Numbered from the stretch's first letter, positions 23,151-32,177 are shown. The stretch: DNA of 34,600 bases from an uncultured Lachnospiraceae bacterium (GCA_910588535.1 CAJUOO010000033.1:1-34600); one strand, 5' to 3'. Notes: a model not told the origin generated them from the sequence alone. Numbers and translations: made by a program.

Positions 23151-24485
23151 CTGTTTTCTATATAGTATTAACAAAACCAATGCTATCCCCATTGCAATGC
23201 TGTCTGCAATCGGAATTGCCCATGGTATACCATCTGCGCCAGCCACTGTATTCATAAAGAGCATAAACGGGATGTCCAGTCCACCCTTACGTAACAATGA
23301 CAGAATCATTGGTCTTATTTTTTGCCCGGTAGCCTGAAAAATAGATATAATCATTGCTGTTACGGAAACTGCCGGACATGTGATACAGATAATTCTAAGA
23401 AAATGCTGCCCGTATGCAACGGTCTCTGTATCATCAATAAATCCTTTTATTACTGGAACAGCGCAGACAAATAGCAATATTGTCCCAACAAGAGCAACAG
23501 CCACACTGTATATAAATGAAGTTTTAATTACAGAACGCATACGCTTCCATTTGCTTGCAGCATAATTATAACCAATCAGCGGAAGTACTCCTTGTGTCAT
23601 TCCGTTTGCAATGGCAAATGCAAGCATATCAATTTTCTTCGCGATTCCCATACCTGCTATTGCCTGATTGGAGTATGAGACAACTATCTTGTTAAGTACA
23701 GTATTTGAGAAAACTCCCATCAACATCATTAAAAAATTCGGAAAACCAACAAGCAGTATTTCTTTGGCGATCCCCTGCTGCAGGCAATAATTCTTTAGTG
23801 CAAATTTGATGATAGTCCGTTCTCTATTTTTGTGTAAAAGAAAGATAAAATATGTCATGGCAATCACATTAGAAAGCATAGTAGCAATGGCAGCTCCTGT
23901 CACACCAAGTTTTAGTGGAAAAATCAAAATAGGATCAAAAATAATATTCAAAATGCCACCTAAAGCCACACCAAAACTGGCTTCTTTGGAATACCCTTCT
24001 GCCCGAACAAGGTGTGCCAGACATGTATTCAATACAGTAGGTATTCCGCCAATCGTAATCGTCCATAATACATAGTTAGAGCAATAGCCATATGTATTCG
24101 CGTCTATACCAAGTAATGGGAAGATAACCGGGCGTATTAGATACATTATAACACCATAAATAAAGGAAACAGCGGCAGCACTCCATATGCTAAAAACAGC
24201 ACTCTTTTTTGCTTTTTCCTGATCTCCTATCCCAAGACTTCGTGAAATCAGGCTGGAACCCCCTATTCCAAACAAATTTGCAATTCCCGTAAGCATAACA
24301 AAAGGAGGCATTATCAGTGTCGCCGCCGCAACCTGATTTGGATCATTCATCTGACCAATGAAAAAAGTATCTGCCATATTATAAATGACCGTTATGATTT
24401 GACTGATAACTGTGGGGATAATAAGTGTTATAACTGCCTTTGAAACGGGCATTTGTTCAAAAAGCTCCCTATTATCTGTTTTCAT
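23115..24485 (-). CDS. MATE-family multidrug efflux protein
   Basis: This is a 456-residue polytopic membrane protein with about 12 hydrophobic segments. The N-terminal half has the MATE pattern VSKAVITLIIPTVISQIITV and MADTFFIGQMNDPNQVAAAT, and the second half repeats the fold (ANGMTQGVLPLIGYNYAASK). MATE proteins export cationic drugs and metabolites using Na+ or H+ gradients. I chose the ATG at 24485, which has AGGAGG nine bases upstream; an ATG at 24494 abuts that site. It overlaps the tetR-type gene by 14 bases, so the two are co-transcribed and co-regulated. Its last ~12 codons are antisense to the GNAT remnant, so the natural C-terminus may have been replaced by the junction. Confidence 0.88.
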   Translation of the reverse strand: MKTDNRELFEQMPVSKAVITLIIPTVISQIITVIYNMADTFFIGQMNDPNQVAAATLIMPPFVMLTGIANLFGIGGSSLISRSLGIGDQEKAKKSAVFSIWSAAAVSFIYGVIMYLIRPVIFPLLGIDANTYGYCSNYVLWTITIGGIPTVLNTCLAHLVRAEGYSKEASFGVALGGILNIIFDPILIFPLKLGVTGAAIATMLSNVIAMTYFIFLLHKNRERTIIKFALKNYCLQQGIAKEILLVGFPNFLMMLMGVFSNTVLNKIVVSYSNQAIAGMGIAKKIDMLAFAIANGMTQGVLPLIGYNYAASKWKRMRSVIKTSFIYSVAVALVGTILLFVCAVPVIKGFIDDTETVAYGQHFLRIICITCPAVSVTAMIISIFQATGQKIRPMILSLLRKGGLDIPFMLFMNTVAGADGIPWAIPIADSIAMGIALVLLILYRKQLKEAKSTPSLV

Positions 24486-25059
24486 AACTAACATCCTCCT
24501 CTGCTTTCATCCGAACAGCAACACATTCGATAGCAAACCGATAACTGGTATCCTTATTGGTATCAGAAACAGAAAAACCGCCACTATTCTCATGTGCAAA
24601 AAATCCGTGCATAATACTTCTTAGCAAACGTTGATAATGAATTTGCAAATCTCCTTCTATACCATAATCAGAAATAACACGCAGAATTGGCTTTGCTATC
24701 TTTTCTGCCGCCGATTCCAATAATGGAATATTAAGTGTATGTACACCCATAATAATGCGATAAAGCTCTGTATGTTCTTTAGCAAATTGACGATAAGTAT
24801 CAGCAAGAGAAAACAGTGCTTCATCTTGTAACTTATCTGTAATTGCTGCTTCTTCTAACTCAGTGAGCATATTGATGGCATAGATTCCAATCTCCACTAA
24901 CAAATCATTCTGTCCTTGAATATGGTTATACAACGATGAAACCTGTACGTTTAATGAAGCTGCTAGATTGCGCATAGAAAAAGCAGACAGCCCCTTTTCC
25001 TCAATCTGACTTAATGCTGTAGTAATTATAATTTCTTTTGTCAGTCCTTTTTTTGCCAT
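24472..25059 (-). CDS. TetR-family repressor of the MATE exporter
   Basis: This is a 195-residue regulator. The N-terminal helix-turn-helix is clear: LTKEIIITTALSQIEEKGLS, then MRNLAASLNVQVSSLYNHIQ, followed by the usual NDLLVEIG. The C-terminal ligand-binding part (TetR_C type, with FFAHENSGGFSVSDTNKD) is variable. The ATG at 25059 is preferred, with GGAGGAG directly upstream; an ORF start at 25086 would run through the operator. It is transcribed ahead of and overlapping the MATE gene, from a promoter carrying two copies of a dyad that this protein very likely binds. The expected behaviour is autorepression released by a substrate of the exporter. Confidence 0.88.
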   Translation of the reverse strand: MAKKGLTKEIIITTALSQIEEKGLSAFSMRNLAASLNVQVSSLYNHIQGQNDLLVEIGIYAINMLTELEEAAITDKLQDEALFSLADTYRQFAKEHTELYRIIMGVHTLNIPLLESAAEKIAKPILRVISDYGIEGDLQIHYQRLLRSIMHGFFAHENSGGFSVSDTNKDTSYRFAIECVAVRMKAEEDVSYENR

Positions 25060-25073
25060 TTTCTCCTCCATAC

Positions 25074-25124
25074 GAACAGTGTTCATAATAACTCTATTTT
25101 AAATGAACACTGTTCGTTTGTCAA
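25074..25124 (-). promoter_or_regulatory. Promoter and twin operators of the tetR-MATE operon
   Basis: On the minus strand, TTGACA (25119-25124) and TAAAAT (25096-25101) are 17 bases apart. One palindrome, GAACAGTGTTC in minus-strand sense (25105-25115), fills the spacer between -35 and -10. A second (25074-25084) lies just after the expected start of transcription. The two are also inverted repeats of each other over 14 bases (CGAACAGTGTTCAT). Confidence 0.85.
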
Positions 25125-25304
25125 GAGATTTTCTACGTCCATAAACCATCTACAAATATTTTCTCCATAAAATTGTATTGTTATTTTTGAGAAAAAGCCA
25201 TATGGATAGAGGCTATATAATTTTGTCTTGATAATAATAAAAGCCTGCGCTATATGTATTAATTAGCCATCTTTATATTTGTAGTAGAAAGAATAATATG
25301 ATCA

Positions 25305-25333
25305 TTGACATTCAAAGATGCATGTGCTATATT
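25305..25333 (+). promoter_or_regulatory. Strong promoter of tRNA-Tyr (and possibly tyrS)
   Basis: TTGACA (25305-25310) and TATATT (25328-25333) are 17 bases apart, ten bases before the tRNA. The stretch 25125-25300 before it is AT-rich and I see nothing in it. Confidence 0.8.
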
Positions 25334-25343
25334 ATGACTACAT

Positions 25344-25425
25344 GGATGGATTCCCGAGTGGCCAAAGGGGACAGACTGTAAATCTGCTGCAATATGCTTC
25401 GGTGGTTCAAATCCACCTCCATCCA
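25344..25425 (+). tRNA. tRNA-Tyr (GTA anticodon)
   Basis: This is a class II tRNA. The acceptor stem pairs GGATGGA with TCCATCC. The D arm is CCCGAGTGGCCAAAGGG, the anticodon arm CAGACTGTAAATCTG with anticodon GTA, the long variable arm CTGCAATATGCTTC, and the T arm GGTGGTTCAAATCCACC. The 3' CCA is not encoded. It lies directly upstream of the tyrosine T-box leader. Confidence 0.95.
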
Positions 25426-25445
25426 TTTCATAGAATTAAAAACTG

Positions 25446-25661
25446 TGAAGGAAAATAGTAGTCTTAGTGTAATTTACAGAGAGTCGTTGGTTGGTGAGAA
25501 ACACAAAATCTTTACTAAGATGAATACATTCTGGAGTTTTGTACCGAAATAACAGTAGGCTACAACGTGTGATAATCGTTATTTTATCTAAAGGCAGATG
25601 TATCTGCGAAGTAAGGTGGTACCACGATAATAAGCTCGTCCTTTGTTGGATGAGCTTTTTT
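25446..25661 (+). promoter_or_regulatory. Tyrosine T-box riboswitch leader of tyrS
   Basis: The leader has the classical T-box parts: AGAGAG near 25480, the GTTGGTGAGAA bulge region, the specifier TAC (tyrosine) at 25525-25527 in GAATACATTCTGGAG, the T-box sequence AAGGTGGTACCACG (25613-25626), and a competing terminator. Uncharged tRNA-Tyr pairs with the specifier and T-box bulge, stabilises the antiterminator and lets tyrS be transcribed. I found no separate promoter between the tRNA and the leader. Confidence 0.92.
25632..25661 (+). terminator. Regulated terminator of the T-box leader
   Basis: AAGCTCGTCC pairs with GGATGAGCTT around a short loop and is followed by six T. Its 5' side is part of the alternative antiterminator with the T-box sequence. 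Confidence 0.88.
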
Positions 25662-25721
25662 CTATGCACAGGGGTGAGTGGAAGAAGGAATTTTTTGCTC
25701 GAATGTTAAGGAGGTTATAAT

Positions 25722-26966
25722 ATGAGTGTTTATGAATTGTTAGAACAGAGAGGCTATGTATATCAATGTACGAATCTTGAAACAGTAAAAAAAGTATTGG
25801 ATTCAGATACTCCAACCACATTTTATTTAGGGATCGATCCAACAGCGGATAGTCTTCACATTGGTCATTTTTTTGCACTTATGATGTTTCGATATCTGCA
25901 GGATGCAGGGCATAAAGGGATTCTTGTTATAGGTGGTGCCACCGCATTAATTGGTGATCCAAGTGGAAAGAGCGATATGAGAAAGATGCTCACAAAGGAA
26001 CAAGTGCACCACAATCTTGAAGAGGTGAAAACTCTCGCCCGCCGCTTTGTGAGAACAGATGGGGATAATCCAGCTATTATATTGAATAATTCGGACTGGT
26101 TTCATGGATATGATTATGTTGATTTTATGAGAGATGTCGGTGTCCATTTTAATATTAATACAATGTTGGCGGCCGATGCATACGCAAACAGGCTGAAAGA
26201 GGGTGGATTGACATTTTTGGAGATGGGTTATATGCTAATGCAGGCATATGATTTTGAATTTTTAAATAAGAAATATGGTTGTAAGTTACAGATTGGCGGC
26301 AGCGATCAATGGGGGAATATTGTTGCTGGAACAGGTTTACACAGAAAATATAGTTTTTTGTCTGACAAGGGGAATATAGAAAATGAAATTTATGGCTTAA
26401 CCTGTCCTCTGCTTCTCACAAGAGAGGGAAAGAAGATGGGAAAAACAGAATCTGGGACATTATGGGTTGCCAGAGATAAGACGACACCATTTGATTTTTA
26501 TCAATATTTTTACAATGTTGATGATGCCGATGTGGAGATGTTACTCAAATTATTTACCAGAGTAGAGCTAGATGAAATCGATAGACTGTGTACAACAGAT
26601 ATTATCGCCGCAAAGAGATTGATGGCGTATGAAATAACAAAGCTGGTTCACGGAGAGAAAGAAGCAGATAATGTAATGGAGACAATCCAGTCACTTTTTG
26701 GCAAAACAAAGGATGATGGACAAAATGCACCAGAGAGTGATTATGAAATCGTGGAAGATGAAATTTCTGTTTTGGATTTATTTGTAAATTCGGGAATGGT
26801 GAACACAAAAAGTGAGATTAGAAGATTGATTTTACAAAATGGAGCTTCTATAGATGGAGTGAAGTGCAATTCACCTGATGATGTTGTGACTAGGACAGAA
26901 GGGAAAGATTTTGTTTTATTGCAAAAGGGAAAGAAAGTTTTTCTTAAAGTTCGATTTGCAAAATAA
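25722..26966 (+). CDS. tyrS: Tyrosyl-tRNA synthetase
   Basis: This 414-residue cytoplasmic enzyme charges tRNA-Tyr using ATP and tyrosine. The class I signature is HIGH at 46-49 (DSLHIGHFFAL), and the KMSKS loop is present as KKMGKTESG (KMGKT from 238). Tyrosine-binding elements such as YMLMQAYDF and GGSDQWGNI are intact. The last ~70 residues are an S4 RNA-binding domain (VLDLFVNSGMVNTKSEIRRL). The length is normal for the family. AAGGAGG lies before the ATG. Expression is controlled by the T-box leader directly upstream. Confidence 0.97.
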   Translation: MSVYELLEQRGYVYQCTNLETVKKVLDSDTPTTFYLGIDPTADSLHIGHFFALMMFRYLQDAGHKGILVIGGATALIGDPSGKSDMRKMLTKEQVHHNLEEVKTLARRFVRTDGDNPAIILNNSDWFHGYDYVDFMRDVGVHFNINTMLAADAYANRLKEGGLTFLEMGYMLMQAYDFEFLNKKYGCKLQIGGSDQWGNIVAGTGLHRKYSFLSDKGNIENEIYGLTCPLLLTREGKKMGKTESGTLWVARDKTTPFDFYQYFYNVDDADVEMLLKLFTRVELDEIDRLCTTDIIAAKRLMAYEITKLVHGEKEADNVMETIQSLFGKTKDDGQNAPESDYEIVEDEISVLDLFVNSGMVNTKSEIRRLILQNGASIDGVKCNSPDDVVTRTEGKDFVLLQKGKKVFLKVRFAK

Positions 26967-27122
26967 TTTTTATAAGTGATTGATAAAAAGAATGTGCGTG
27001 AAAAAATGTATCGTTGGGGCCTTCATATAATTTCTGCTGACTTATGGCTATTATGGATAAGATATGGTATACTAATTTTGATAGTTATTGGGTTAAAAGG
27101 ATAGAGAATAGGAGAATGGTCG

Positions 27123-28376
27123 ATGAGTGAACAAGGGTATTCAGATGTAGTTGAACGTTTTTTAAAATATGTGCAGATTGATACGGAATCTGTGCCAGAG
27201 AAAGAACAGGTGCCAAGCAGTGAGAAGCAAAAGGATCTGGCGCGAGTGCTTGTAAAGGAATTAGAGGAGATGGGGGCATCCAAAGTGCGCATGGATGACC
27301 ATGGCTATGTCTATGCAGAGATTCCTTCCACAATGAAAAGAAGAATTGCTGTACCTGTTCTGGGCTTTATTGCCCATATGGACACTTCTCCGGCTGTGTC
27401 AGGAAAAAATGTAAAGCCTCGCGTAATAAAAGAATATGATGGGGGCGACATTATTCTAAACAAAGAACAGAATATAGTACTTAGTCCCTCGGCATTTCCG
27501 AATCTCGCCGCCTATCAGGGCAAGGATCTGATAGTGACCGATGGAACGACGCTGTTGGGCGCAGATGACAAGGCAGGTGTGGCGGAGATTATGAGCATGG
27601 CAAAGCATTTGTTGTCTCACCCAGAAATAGAACACGGAACAATTATGTTGGGATTCACTCCTGATGAGGAAGTGGGAAGAGGAGCCGATTTCTTTGATGT
27701 GGAGGGATTTGGTGCAGAGTATGCATATACGGTAGATGGAGGGGCACTTGGTGAGCTTGAATACGAGACCTTTCATGCAGCGAGCGGGCACTTGGTGATT
27801 CATGGAAGAAGTGTCCATCCGGGAAGTGCAAAAAATCAGATGATCAATGCTGTCTTGGTTGGTATGGAATTTCAGAGTCTGCTGCCTGCTTTTCAGAATC
27901 CCGCTTATACAGAAGGATATGAAGGATTTTATCACCTCGATTCTATGCATGGCTCCGTGGATACAGCAGAGCTTACTTATATTATTCGCGATCATGACAT
28001 GCAGAAATTTGAGGAGAAAAAAGCGTTTTTTGGCAAGGCTGCTGATTTTATTAATGAGAAATATGGAAATGGCACGGTCCATGTGACAGTAAAGGATAGC
28101 TATTATAATATGAAAGAAAAGATCCTTCCTCACATGCACTTAATTGAAAATGCTAAGCTTGCGATGAAGGCACTTGACATTACACCTATTATCAGCCCGG
28201 TGAGAGGGGGAACAGATGGATGCCGTCTTTCCTATATGGGACTTCCCTGTCCCAATCTTGGCACAGGAGGAATGAATGGTCACGGAAGATATGAGTGTGC
28301 TTGTGTACAATCCATGGAACAGACAGTACTCCTGATCCTTAAAATCATTGCTATATATTCTGGCGAGGAAGTGTAA
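27123..28376 (+). CDS. pepT: Peptidase T (tripeptide aminopeptidase)
   Basis: This is a 417-residue cytosolic M20-family zinc aminopeptidase that removes the N-terminal residue of tripeptides. The metal and catalytic motifs are intact: GFIAHMDTSPAVSG (H85, D87), LLGADDKAGVAEI (bridging D148), FTPDEEVGRGADFF (catalytic E182 and ligand E183), YTVDGGALGE, and a final PVRGGTDGCRLSYMGLPCPN with GGMNGHGRYE (distal histidine). AGGAG lies 8 bases before the ATG. The gene appears to be monocistronic; a TATACT at about 27067 is a possible -10. Length and motifs are full and ordinary. Confidence 0.95.
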   Translation: MSEQGYSDVVERFLKYVQIDTESVPEKEQVPSSEKQKDLARVLVKELEEMGASKVRMDDHGYVYAEIPSTMKRRIAVPVLGFIAHMDTSPAVSGKNVKPRVIKEYDGGDIILNKEQNIVLSPSAFPNLAAYQGKDLIVTDGTTLLGADDKAGVAEIMSMAKHLLSHPEIEHGTIMLGFTPDEEVGRGADFFDVEGFGAEYAYTVDGGALGELEYETFHAASGHLVIHGRSVHPGSAKNQMINAVLVGMEFQSLLPAFQNPAYTEGYEGFYHLDSMHGSVDTAELTYIIRDHDMQKFEEKKAFFGKAADFINEKYGNGTVHVTVKDSYYNMKEKILPHMHLIENAKLAMKALDITPIISPVRGGTDGCRLSYMGLPCPNLGTGGMNGHGRYECACVQSMEQTVLLILKIIAIYSGEEV

Positions 28377-28513
28377 AGCGGAAAATATGTCACTTGATCA
28401 GTGGGAACAGACATCCTGAATTTTAATAAATATATCATTGATTGAATTTAATAAAATATAGTTATATTATAAAATTCAACAGTGATTGAAATAAAGAAGA
28501 GGTGGGAAGCAGG

Positions 28514-28846
28514 ATGAAATTAAGAGATATAAGCAATGGACCAGAATGGATCATATGGATCGTATTTATAATATTTGCGATAGTGACAATTGTCTTGTTG
28601 ACTGGGAGAGGTGCAAATTTCATTGCAGGCTATAACACATCCAGCGAGGAAGAAAAAAATAAATACGATACAAAGAAGCTTTGTAGAGTTGTTGGATTAG
28701 GGATGTTGGTTCTCACTGTTTTCATTTTTATTATGCTGATCGGACAGGATATACTTCCAGCGGTGACGGCAAATATATTTGCAGGAGTTACAGCGCTTGA
28801 CTGTGTGATTATAATGATCTTGTCAAATACTATATGTAAAAAATAG
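28514..28846 (+). CDS. Small membrane protein, DUF3784-like
   Basis: This is a 110-residue protein with three predicted membrane segments: IIWIVFIIFAIVTIVLLTG, then VVGLGMLVLTVFIFIMLIG, then a C-terminal one. Between the first and second is GANFIAGYNTSSEEEKNKYD followed by TKKLCR, the diagnostic stretch of DUF3784 proteins, a Firmicutes family of unknown role. The ATG at 28514 is preferred, with GAGGTGG eight bases upstream; a GTG at 28502 overlaps that site. The AT-rich 28440-28490 region contains an inverted repeat (TTGAATTT with AAATTCAA) around promoter-like sequence. Confidence 0.7.
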   Translation: MKLRDISNGPEWIIWIVFIIFAIVTIVLLTGRGANFIAGYNTSSEEEKNKYDTKKLCRVVGLGMLVLTVFIFIMLIGQDILPAVTANIFAGVTALDCVIIMILSNTICKK

Positions 28847-28965
28847 GTTTATTAGATATTCCAGCGGCAGAATGAATTGTAAATTTTGTAAATCTTGAAA
28901 TAAGAATAGTCTTGGTGTATAATAGCTTGGAAAGAATATATATTGAAAATTATGGAGGTGATAAG

Positions 28966-29094
28966 GTGAACGATCTGAAGATACTAGGAACTCTATACAA
29001 AAATAATCCAATAATGATACTTACGACACTAGCAGGAGCGGTAGTTGGTGCCATAGCAGGCGTACTTGCTTACTATAATGGTTGGCTTGGATAA
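28966..29094 (+). CDS. 42-residue membrane protein, unknown function
   Basis: This is a short protein with a basic, soluble start (NDLKILGTLYKNNP) and one membrane span (MILTTLAGAVVGAIAGVLAY) with Gly/Ala small-residue packing, ending NGWLG. The GTG start at 28966 follows a textbook GGAGGTGAT site, which is why I prefer it to the longer frame from 28912. I associate such short proteins with Lachnospiraceae genomes but know no function for this one. It may be co-transcribed with the next small protein and alaS. Confidence 0.6.
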   Translation: MNDLKILGTLYKNNPIMILTTLAGAVVGAIAGVLAYYNGWLG

Positions 29095-29235
29095 AAAGGA
29101 TCACAGAATTGGATAAGGTTCCATAACAAAGTAGTATGGAATGATAAAGACAATTGTTTATAAAAATGTCTGGTACCTGTGCGCTGCCAAGTACAAGGCT
29201 ACCTATATAAAAGCAGCGCAGAAATGAGGAATGAT

Positions 29236-29367
29236 ATGGGATTTATCAATGAACTGGTGACATATGCGATTGTTGCAGTAGGAATTGGCGCGCTGGCGGT
29301 TGGCGGAATTTTCTTTGGAAAGTTTCTTCGCACAAAATACGATGCAAGAGAGAAAAAGGCTGAATAA
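29236..29367 (+). CDS. 43-residue membrane protein upstream of alaS
   Basis: This is a single-span protein: MGFINELVTYAIVAVGIGAL is followed by AVGGIFFGKFLRTKYDAREK and a charged tail. The ATG at 29236 is preceded by GAGGAATGAT. The longer frame from 29179 would add a polar stretch with no ribosome site. It ends 24 bases before alaS and is probably in the same transcript. The family appears conserved in related clostridia; its function is unknown. Confidence 0.65.
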   Translation: MGFINELVTYAIVAVGIGALAVGGIFFGKFLRTKYDAREKKAE

Positions 29368-29391
29368 TATTACGCTTCTAGGAGGACTATT

Positions 29392-32055
29392 GTGAAAAAA
29401 TACGGTTTGAACCAGATAAGAAGGATGTATCTGGAGTTTTTTGAGAGCAAAGACCATTTAAGACTGAACAGCTTTTCCTTGGTGCCGCACAATGATAAAA
29501 GTCTGTTACTTATTAATTCTGGTATGGCACCGATGAAGCCATATTTTACGGGGCAGGAAATCCCGCCAAGAAGAAGAGTGACGACCTGTCAGAAGTGTAT
29601 CCGCACAGGAGATATAGAAAATGTAGGTAAGACAGCAAGACATCTTACCTTTTTTGAGATGCTTGGAAATTTTTCTTTTGGAGATTATTTTAAGCATGAG
29701 GCGATTGCATGGTCGTGGGAGTTTTTGACTCAGGTGATTGGGCTTGAGCCGGAGAGGCTCTATCCGTCCATATATTGTGAGGACGAGGAAGCCTTTGAGA
29801 TATGGACAAAAGAGGTCGGTGTTCCAGCAGAGAAGATTACAAGATTTTATCGAGATGAAAATGGAGAGTGTGATAATTTCTGGGAGCATGGTGCAGGACC
29901 TTGTGGACCTTGCTCTGAGATCTATTATGACAGAGGTATCGCATATGGTTGTGGCAAGCCAGATTGTAAGGTGGGCTGTGACTGTGACCGCTTTATGGAA
30001 GTGTGGAATAATGTATTTACTCAATTTGAGAGTGACGGAAGTGGACATTATGAGGAGTTAAAACAGAAGAATATCGATACTGGCATGGGATTAGAGCGTC
30101 TAGCCGTGGTTATTCAGGATGTAGAGTCCGTCTTTGATATTGATACCATGAAGGCTATCCGTGATAAAATATGTGAGTTGTCCGGGACTGTCTACGAGGC
30201 AGATCCAAAGAAGGATGTATCCATTCGTCTTATTACAGATCATATTCGTTCTGTCACATTTATGACTTCAGATGGAATTATCCCATCCAATGAGGGGAGA
30301 GGTTATGTGCTTCGCCGTCTGTTGCGAAGGGCTGCTCGTCATGGCAGGCTGCTTGGGATAAAAGGATTGTTTCTTGCTGAGCTGTGTAGAACCGTAATAC
30401 AGGAATCAAAGGATGGGTATCCTGAGCTTGCAGAAAAAGAAGAATATATTTTAAAAGTGCTGACGACGGAGGAAGAGAAGTTTAATAAAACCATCGATCA
30501 GGGACTTTCCATTCTTGCAGAGCTTCAGGAGACATGTGAGAAGAATGGCAGTAAGATATTATCAGGCGAGGACGCGTTCCGACTGTATGACACATATGGT
30601 TTTCCGGTCGATCTGACAAAAGAGATATTGGAGGAAAAGGGAATCTGTGTGGATGAGAAGGGCTTCCAGTCAGCGATGGAAGAGCAGAGAAAGAAAGCGC
30701 GCTCTGCACGTGAAACCACTAATTATATGGGAGCAGATGTCACAGTGTACGAGTCAATTGACCCGTCTGTCACATCAGAATTTGTCGGTTATCATAGATT
30801 AAAATGTAGCTCTGAGATCACAGTATTGACAACGGAGGAGGAGCTTGTTGAGGCGATCTCGGACGGACAGAGAGCGACGATCTTTGTAAAGGAAACACCA
30901 TTCTACGCAACCAGCGGAGGACAGGCAGCAGATCAAGGTGTAATCTGTACTGACAGCGCAGAATTTGTGGTTGAGGATACCATAAAGCTTCTTGGTGGCA
31001 AGATTGGTCATGTCGGTGTTGTGACAAAAGGTATGTTTAAGGTGTCTGACAAGGTTGAGCTTTCTGTGGATGAGACACGAAGAAATAAGACTGCGAAGAA
31101 TCACAGCGCGACACATTTGCTTCAAAAAGCACTTCGCGCGGTGCTTGGCACCCATGTGGAACAGCATGGTTCCTATGTGAGCAGCGACAGGCTTCGCTTT
31201 GACTTTTCTCACTTTTCTGCTATGACAAGTGAAGAGTTGAAAAAGGTGGAGGAGATTGTCAATGCACAGATCGCTGCTGGATTATCTGTCGCGACAGATG
31301 TGATGGATATCGAGGAGGCCAAAAAGACAGGCGCTATGGCGCTGTTTGGTGAAAAATATGGCTCGCGTGTTCGCGTGGTGCGGATGGGAGATTTCTCCAC
31401 GGAATTATGTGGCGGCACTCATGTGGGTAATACGGCGAATATCACAGCCTTTAAGATACTATCAGAAACTGGAATTGCTGCGGGCGTCAGAAGAATAGAA
31501 GCGCTCACAGGAGAGGGTGTTTTTGCTTATTATAACAAGCTGGAGGAGGAATTAAATGAAGCCTCAAAGCTTCTTAAGACAGAGCCGACGCGCTTACATG
31601 TTAAGATTGAGGCACTGCTTGCCGAATTGAAGGAGGCAAACAGTGAGAATGAGAAGCTAAAGGCACGTCTGGCTAACGACTCTCTCGGTGATGTTATGGA
31701 TCAGATGACAGAGGTAAAGGGTGTGAAGCTTCTGGCTGCGGAGGTTCCTAATGTTGATGTAAATGGTCTTCGAAATCTCGGCGATCAGCTTAAGGAAAAG
31801 CTTGGCGAAGGTGTGATTATGCTTGCATCCGCACAGGAAGACGATAAAGTGAATCTTATCGTTATGGCGACAGAAGGCGCTATGGCAAAGGGCGCTCATG
31901 CTGGAAATCTGGTGAAAAAGCTCTCTGCTCTTGTGGGCGGTGGCGGTGGCGGTCGGCCGAATATGGCACAGGCAGGAGGAAAGAACCCGTCTGGCATAAA
32001 AGAGGCAGTGAAACAGGCAGCTACTTGTCTGGCTGAACAGATAAAAGAGAATTAA
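29392..32055 (+). CDS. alaS: Alanyl-tRNA synthetase
   Basis: This 887-residue class II synthetase charges tRNA-Ala. The N-terminal catalytic core carries the expected motifs (FLELF-like MYLEFFESKDHLRLNSFSL, then LVPHNDKSLLLINSGMAPMK), followed by the GHGAGPCGPCSEI-type loop seen here as EHGAGPCGPCSEIYYD. The editing domain has the zinc ligands HSATHLL and CGGTHVGNT. The C-terminal domain ends with a glycine-rich GGGGGGRPNMAQAGGKNP that contacts tRNA. The GTG start has GGAGG eight bases upstream. The length is typical. It is preceded by a small membrane-protein gene 24 bases away. Confidence 0.96.
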   Translation: MKKYGLNQIRRMYLEFFESKDHLRLNSFSLVPHNDKSLLLINSGMAPMKPYFTGQEIPPRRRVTTCQKCIRTGDIENVGKTARHLTFFEMLGNFSFGDYFKHEAIAWSWEFLTQVIGLEPERLYPSIYCEDEEAFEIWTKEVGVPAEKITRFYRDENGECDNFWEHGAGPCGPCSEIYYDRGIAYGCGKPDCKVGCDCDRFMEVWNNVFTQFESDGSGHYEELKQKNIDTGMGLERLAVVIQDVESVFDIDTMKAIRDKICELSGTVYEADPKKDVSIRLITDHIRSVTFMTSDGIIPSNEGRGYVLRRLLRRAARHGRLLGIKGLFLAELCRTVIQESKDGYPELAEKEEYILKVLTTEEEKFNKTIDQGLSILAELQETCEKNGSKILSGEDAFRLYDTYGFPVDLTKEILEEKGICVDEKGFQSAMEEQRKKARSARETTNYMGADVTVYESIDPSVTSEFVGYHRLKCSSEITVLTTEEELVEAISDGQRATIFVKETPFYATSGGQAADQGVICTDSAEFVVEDTIKLLGGKIGHVGVVTKGMFKVSDKVELSVDETRRNKTAKNHSATHLLQKALRAVLGTHVEQHGSYVSSDRLRFDFSHFSAMTSEELKKVEEIVNAQIAAGLSVATDVMDIEEAKKTGAMALFGEKYGSRVRVVRMGDFSTELCGGTHVGNTANITAFKILSETGIAAGVRRIEALTGEGVFAYYNKLEEELNEASKLLKTEPTRLHVKIEALLAELKEANSENEKLKARLANDSLGDVMDQMTEVKGVKLLAAEVPNVDVNGLRNLGDQLKEKLGEGVIMLASAQEDDKVNLIVMATEGAMAKGAHAGNLVKKLSALVGGGGGGRPNMAQAGGKNPSGIKEAVKQAATCLAEQIKEN

Positions 32056-32122
32056 GTATCTTGATATCATATATGAGAACGTTCATTTATTACTGTAAAG
32101 TTAAATTTTTATAAAATATGTG

Positions 32123-32150
32123 TTGACGAATACAAATTTTATGCTATAAT
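32123..32150 (+). promoter_or_regulatory. Promoter of rpsU
   Basis: TTGACG (32123-32128) and TATAAT (32145-32150) are 16 bases apart, about 80 bases before the rpsU start. Confidence 0.75.
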
Positions 32151-32177
32151 ATTTTTAGTGCAAGAAAAATACCCAAA

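Noticed and set aside
27456..28139. 227-residue minus-strand open frame
   Set aside because: It is antisense to pepT and is a shadow of its codon pattern.
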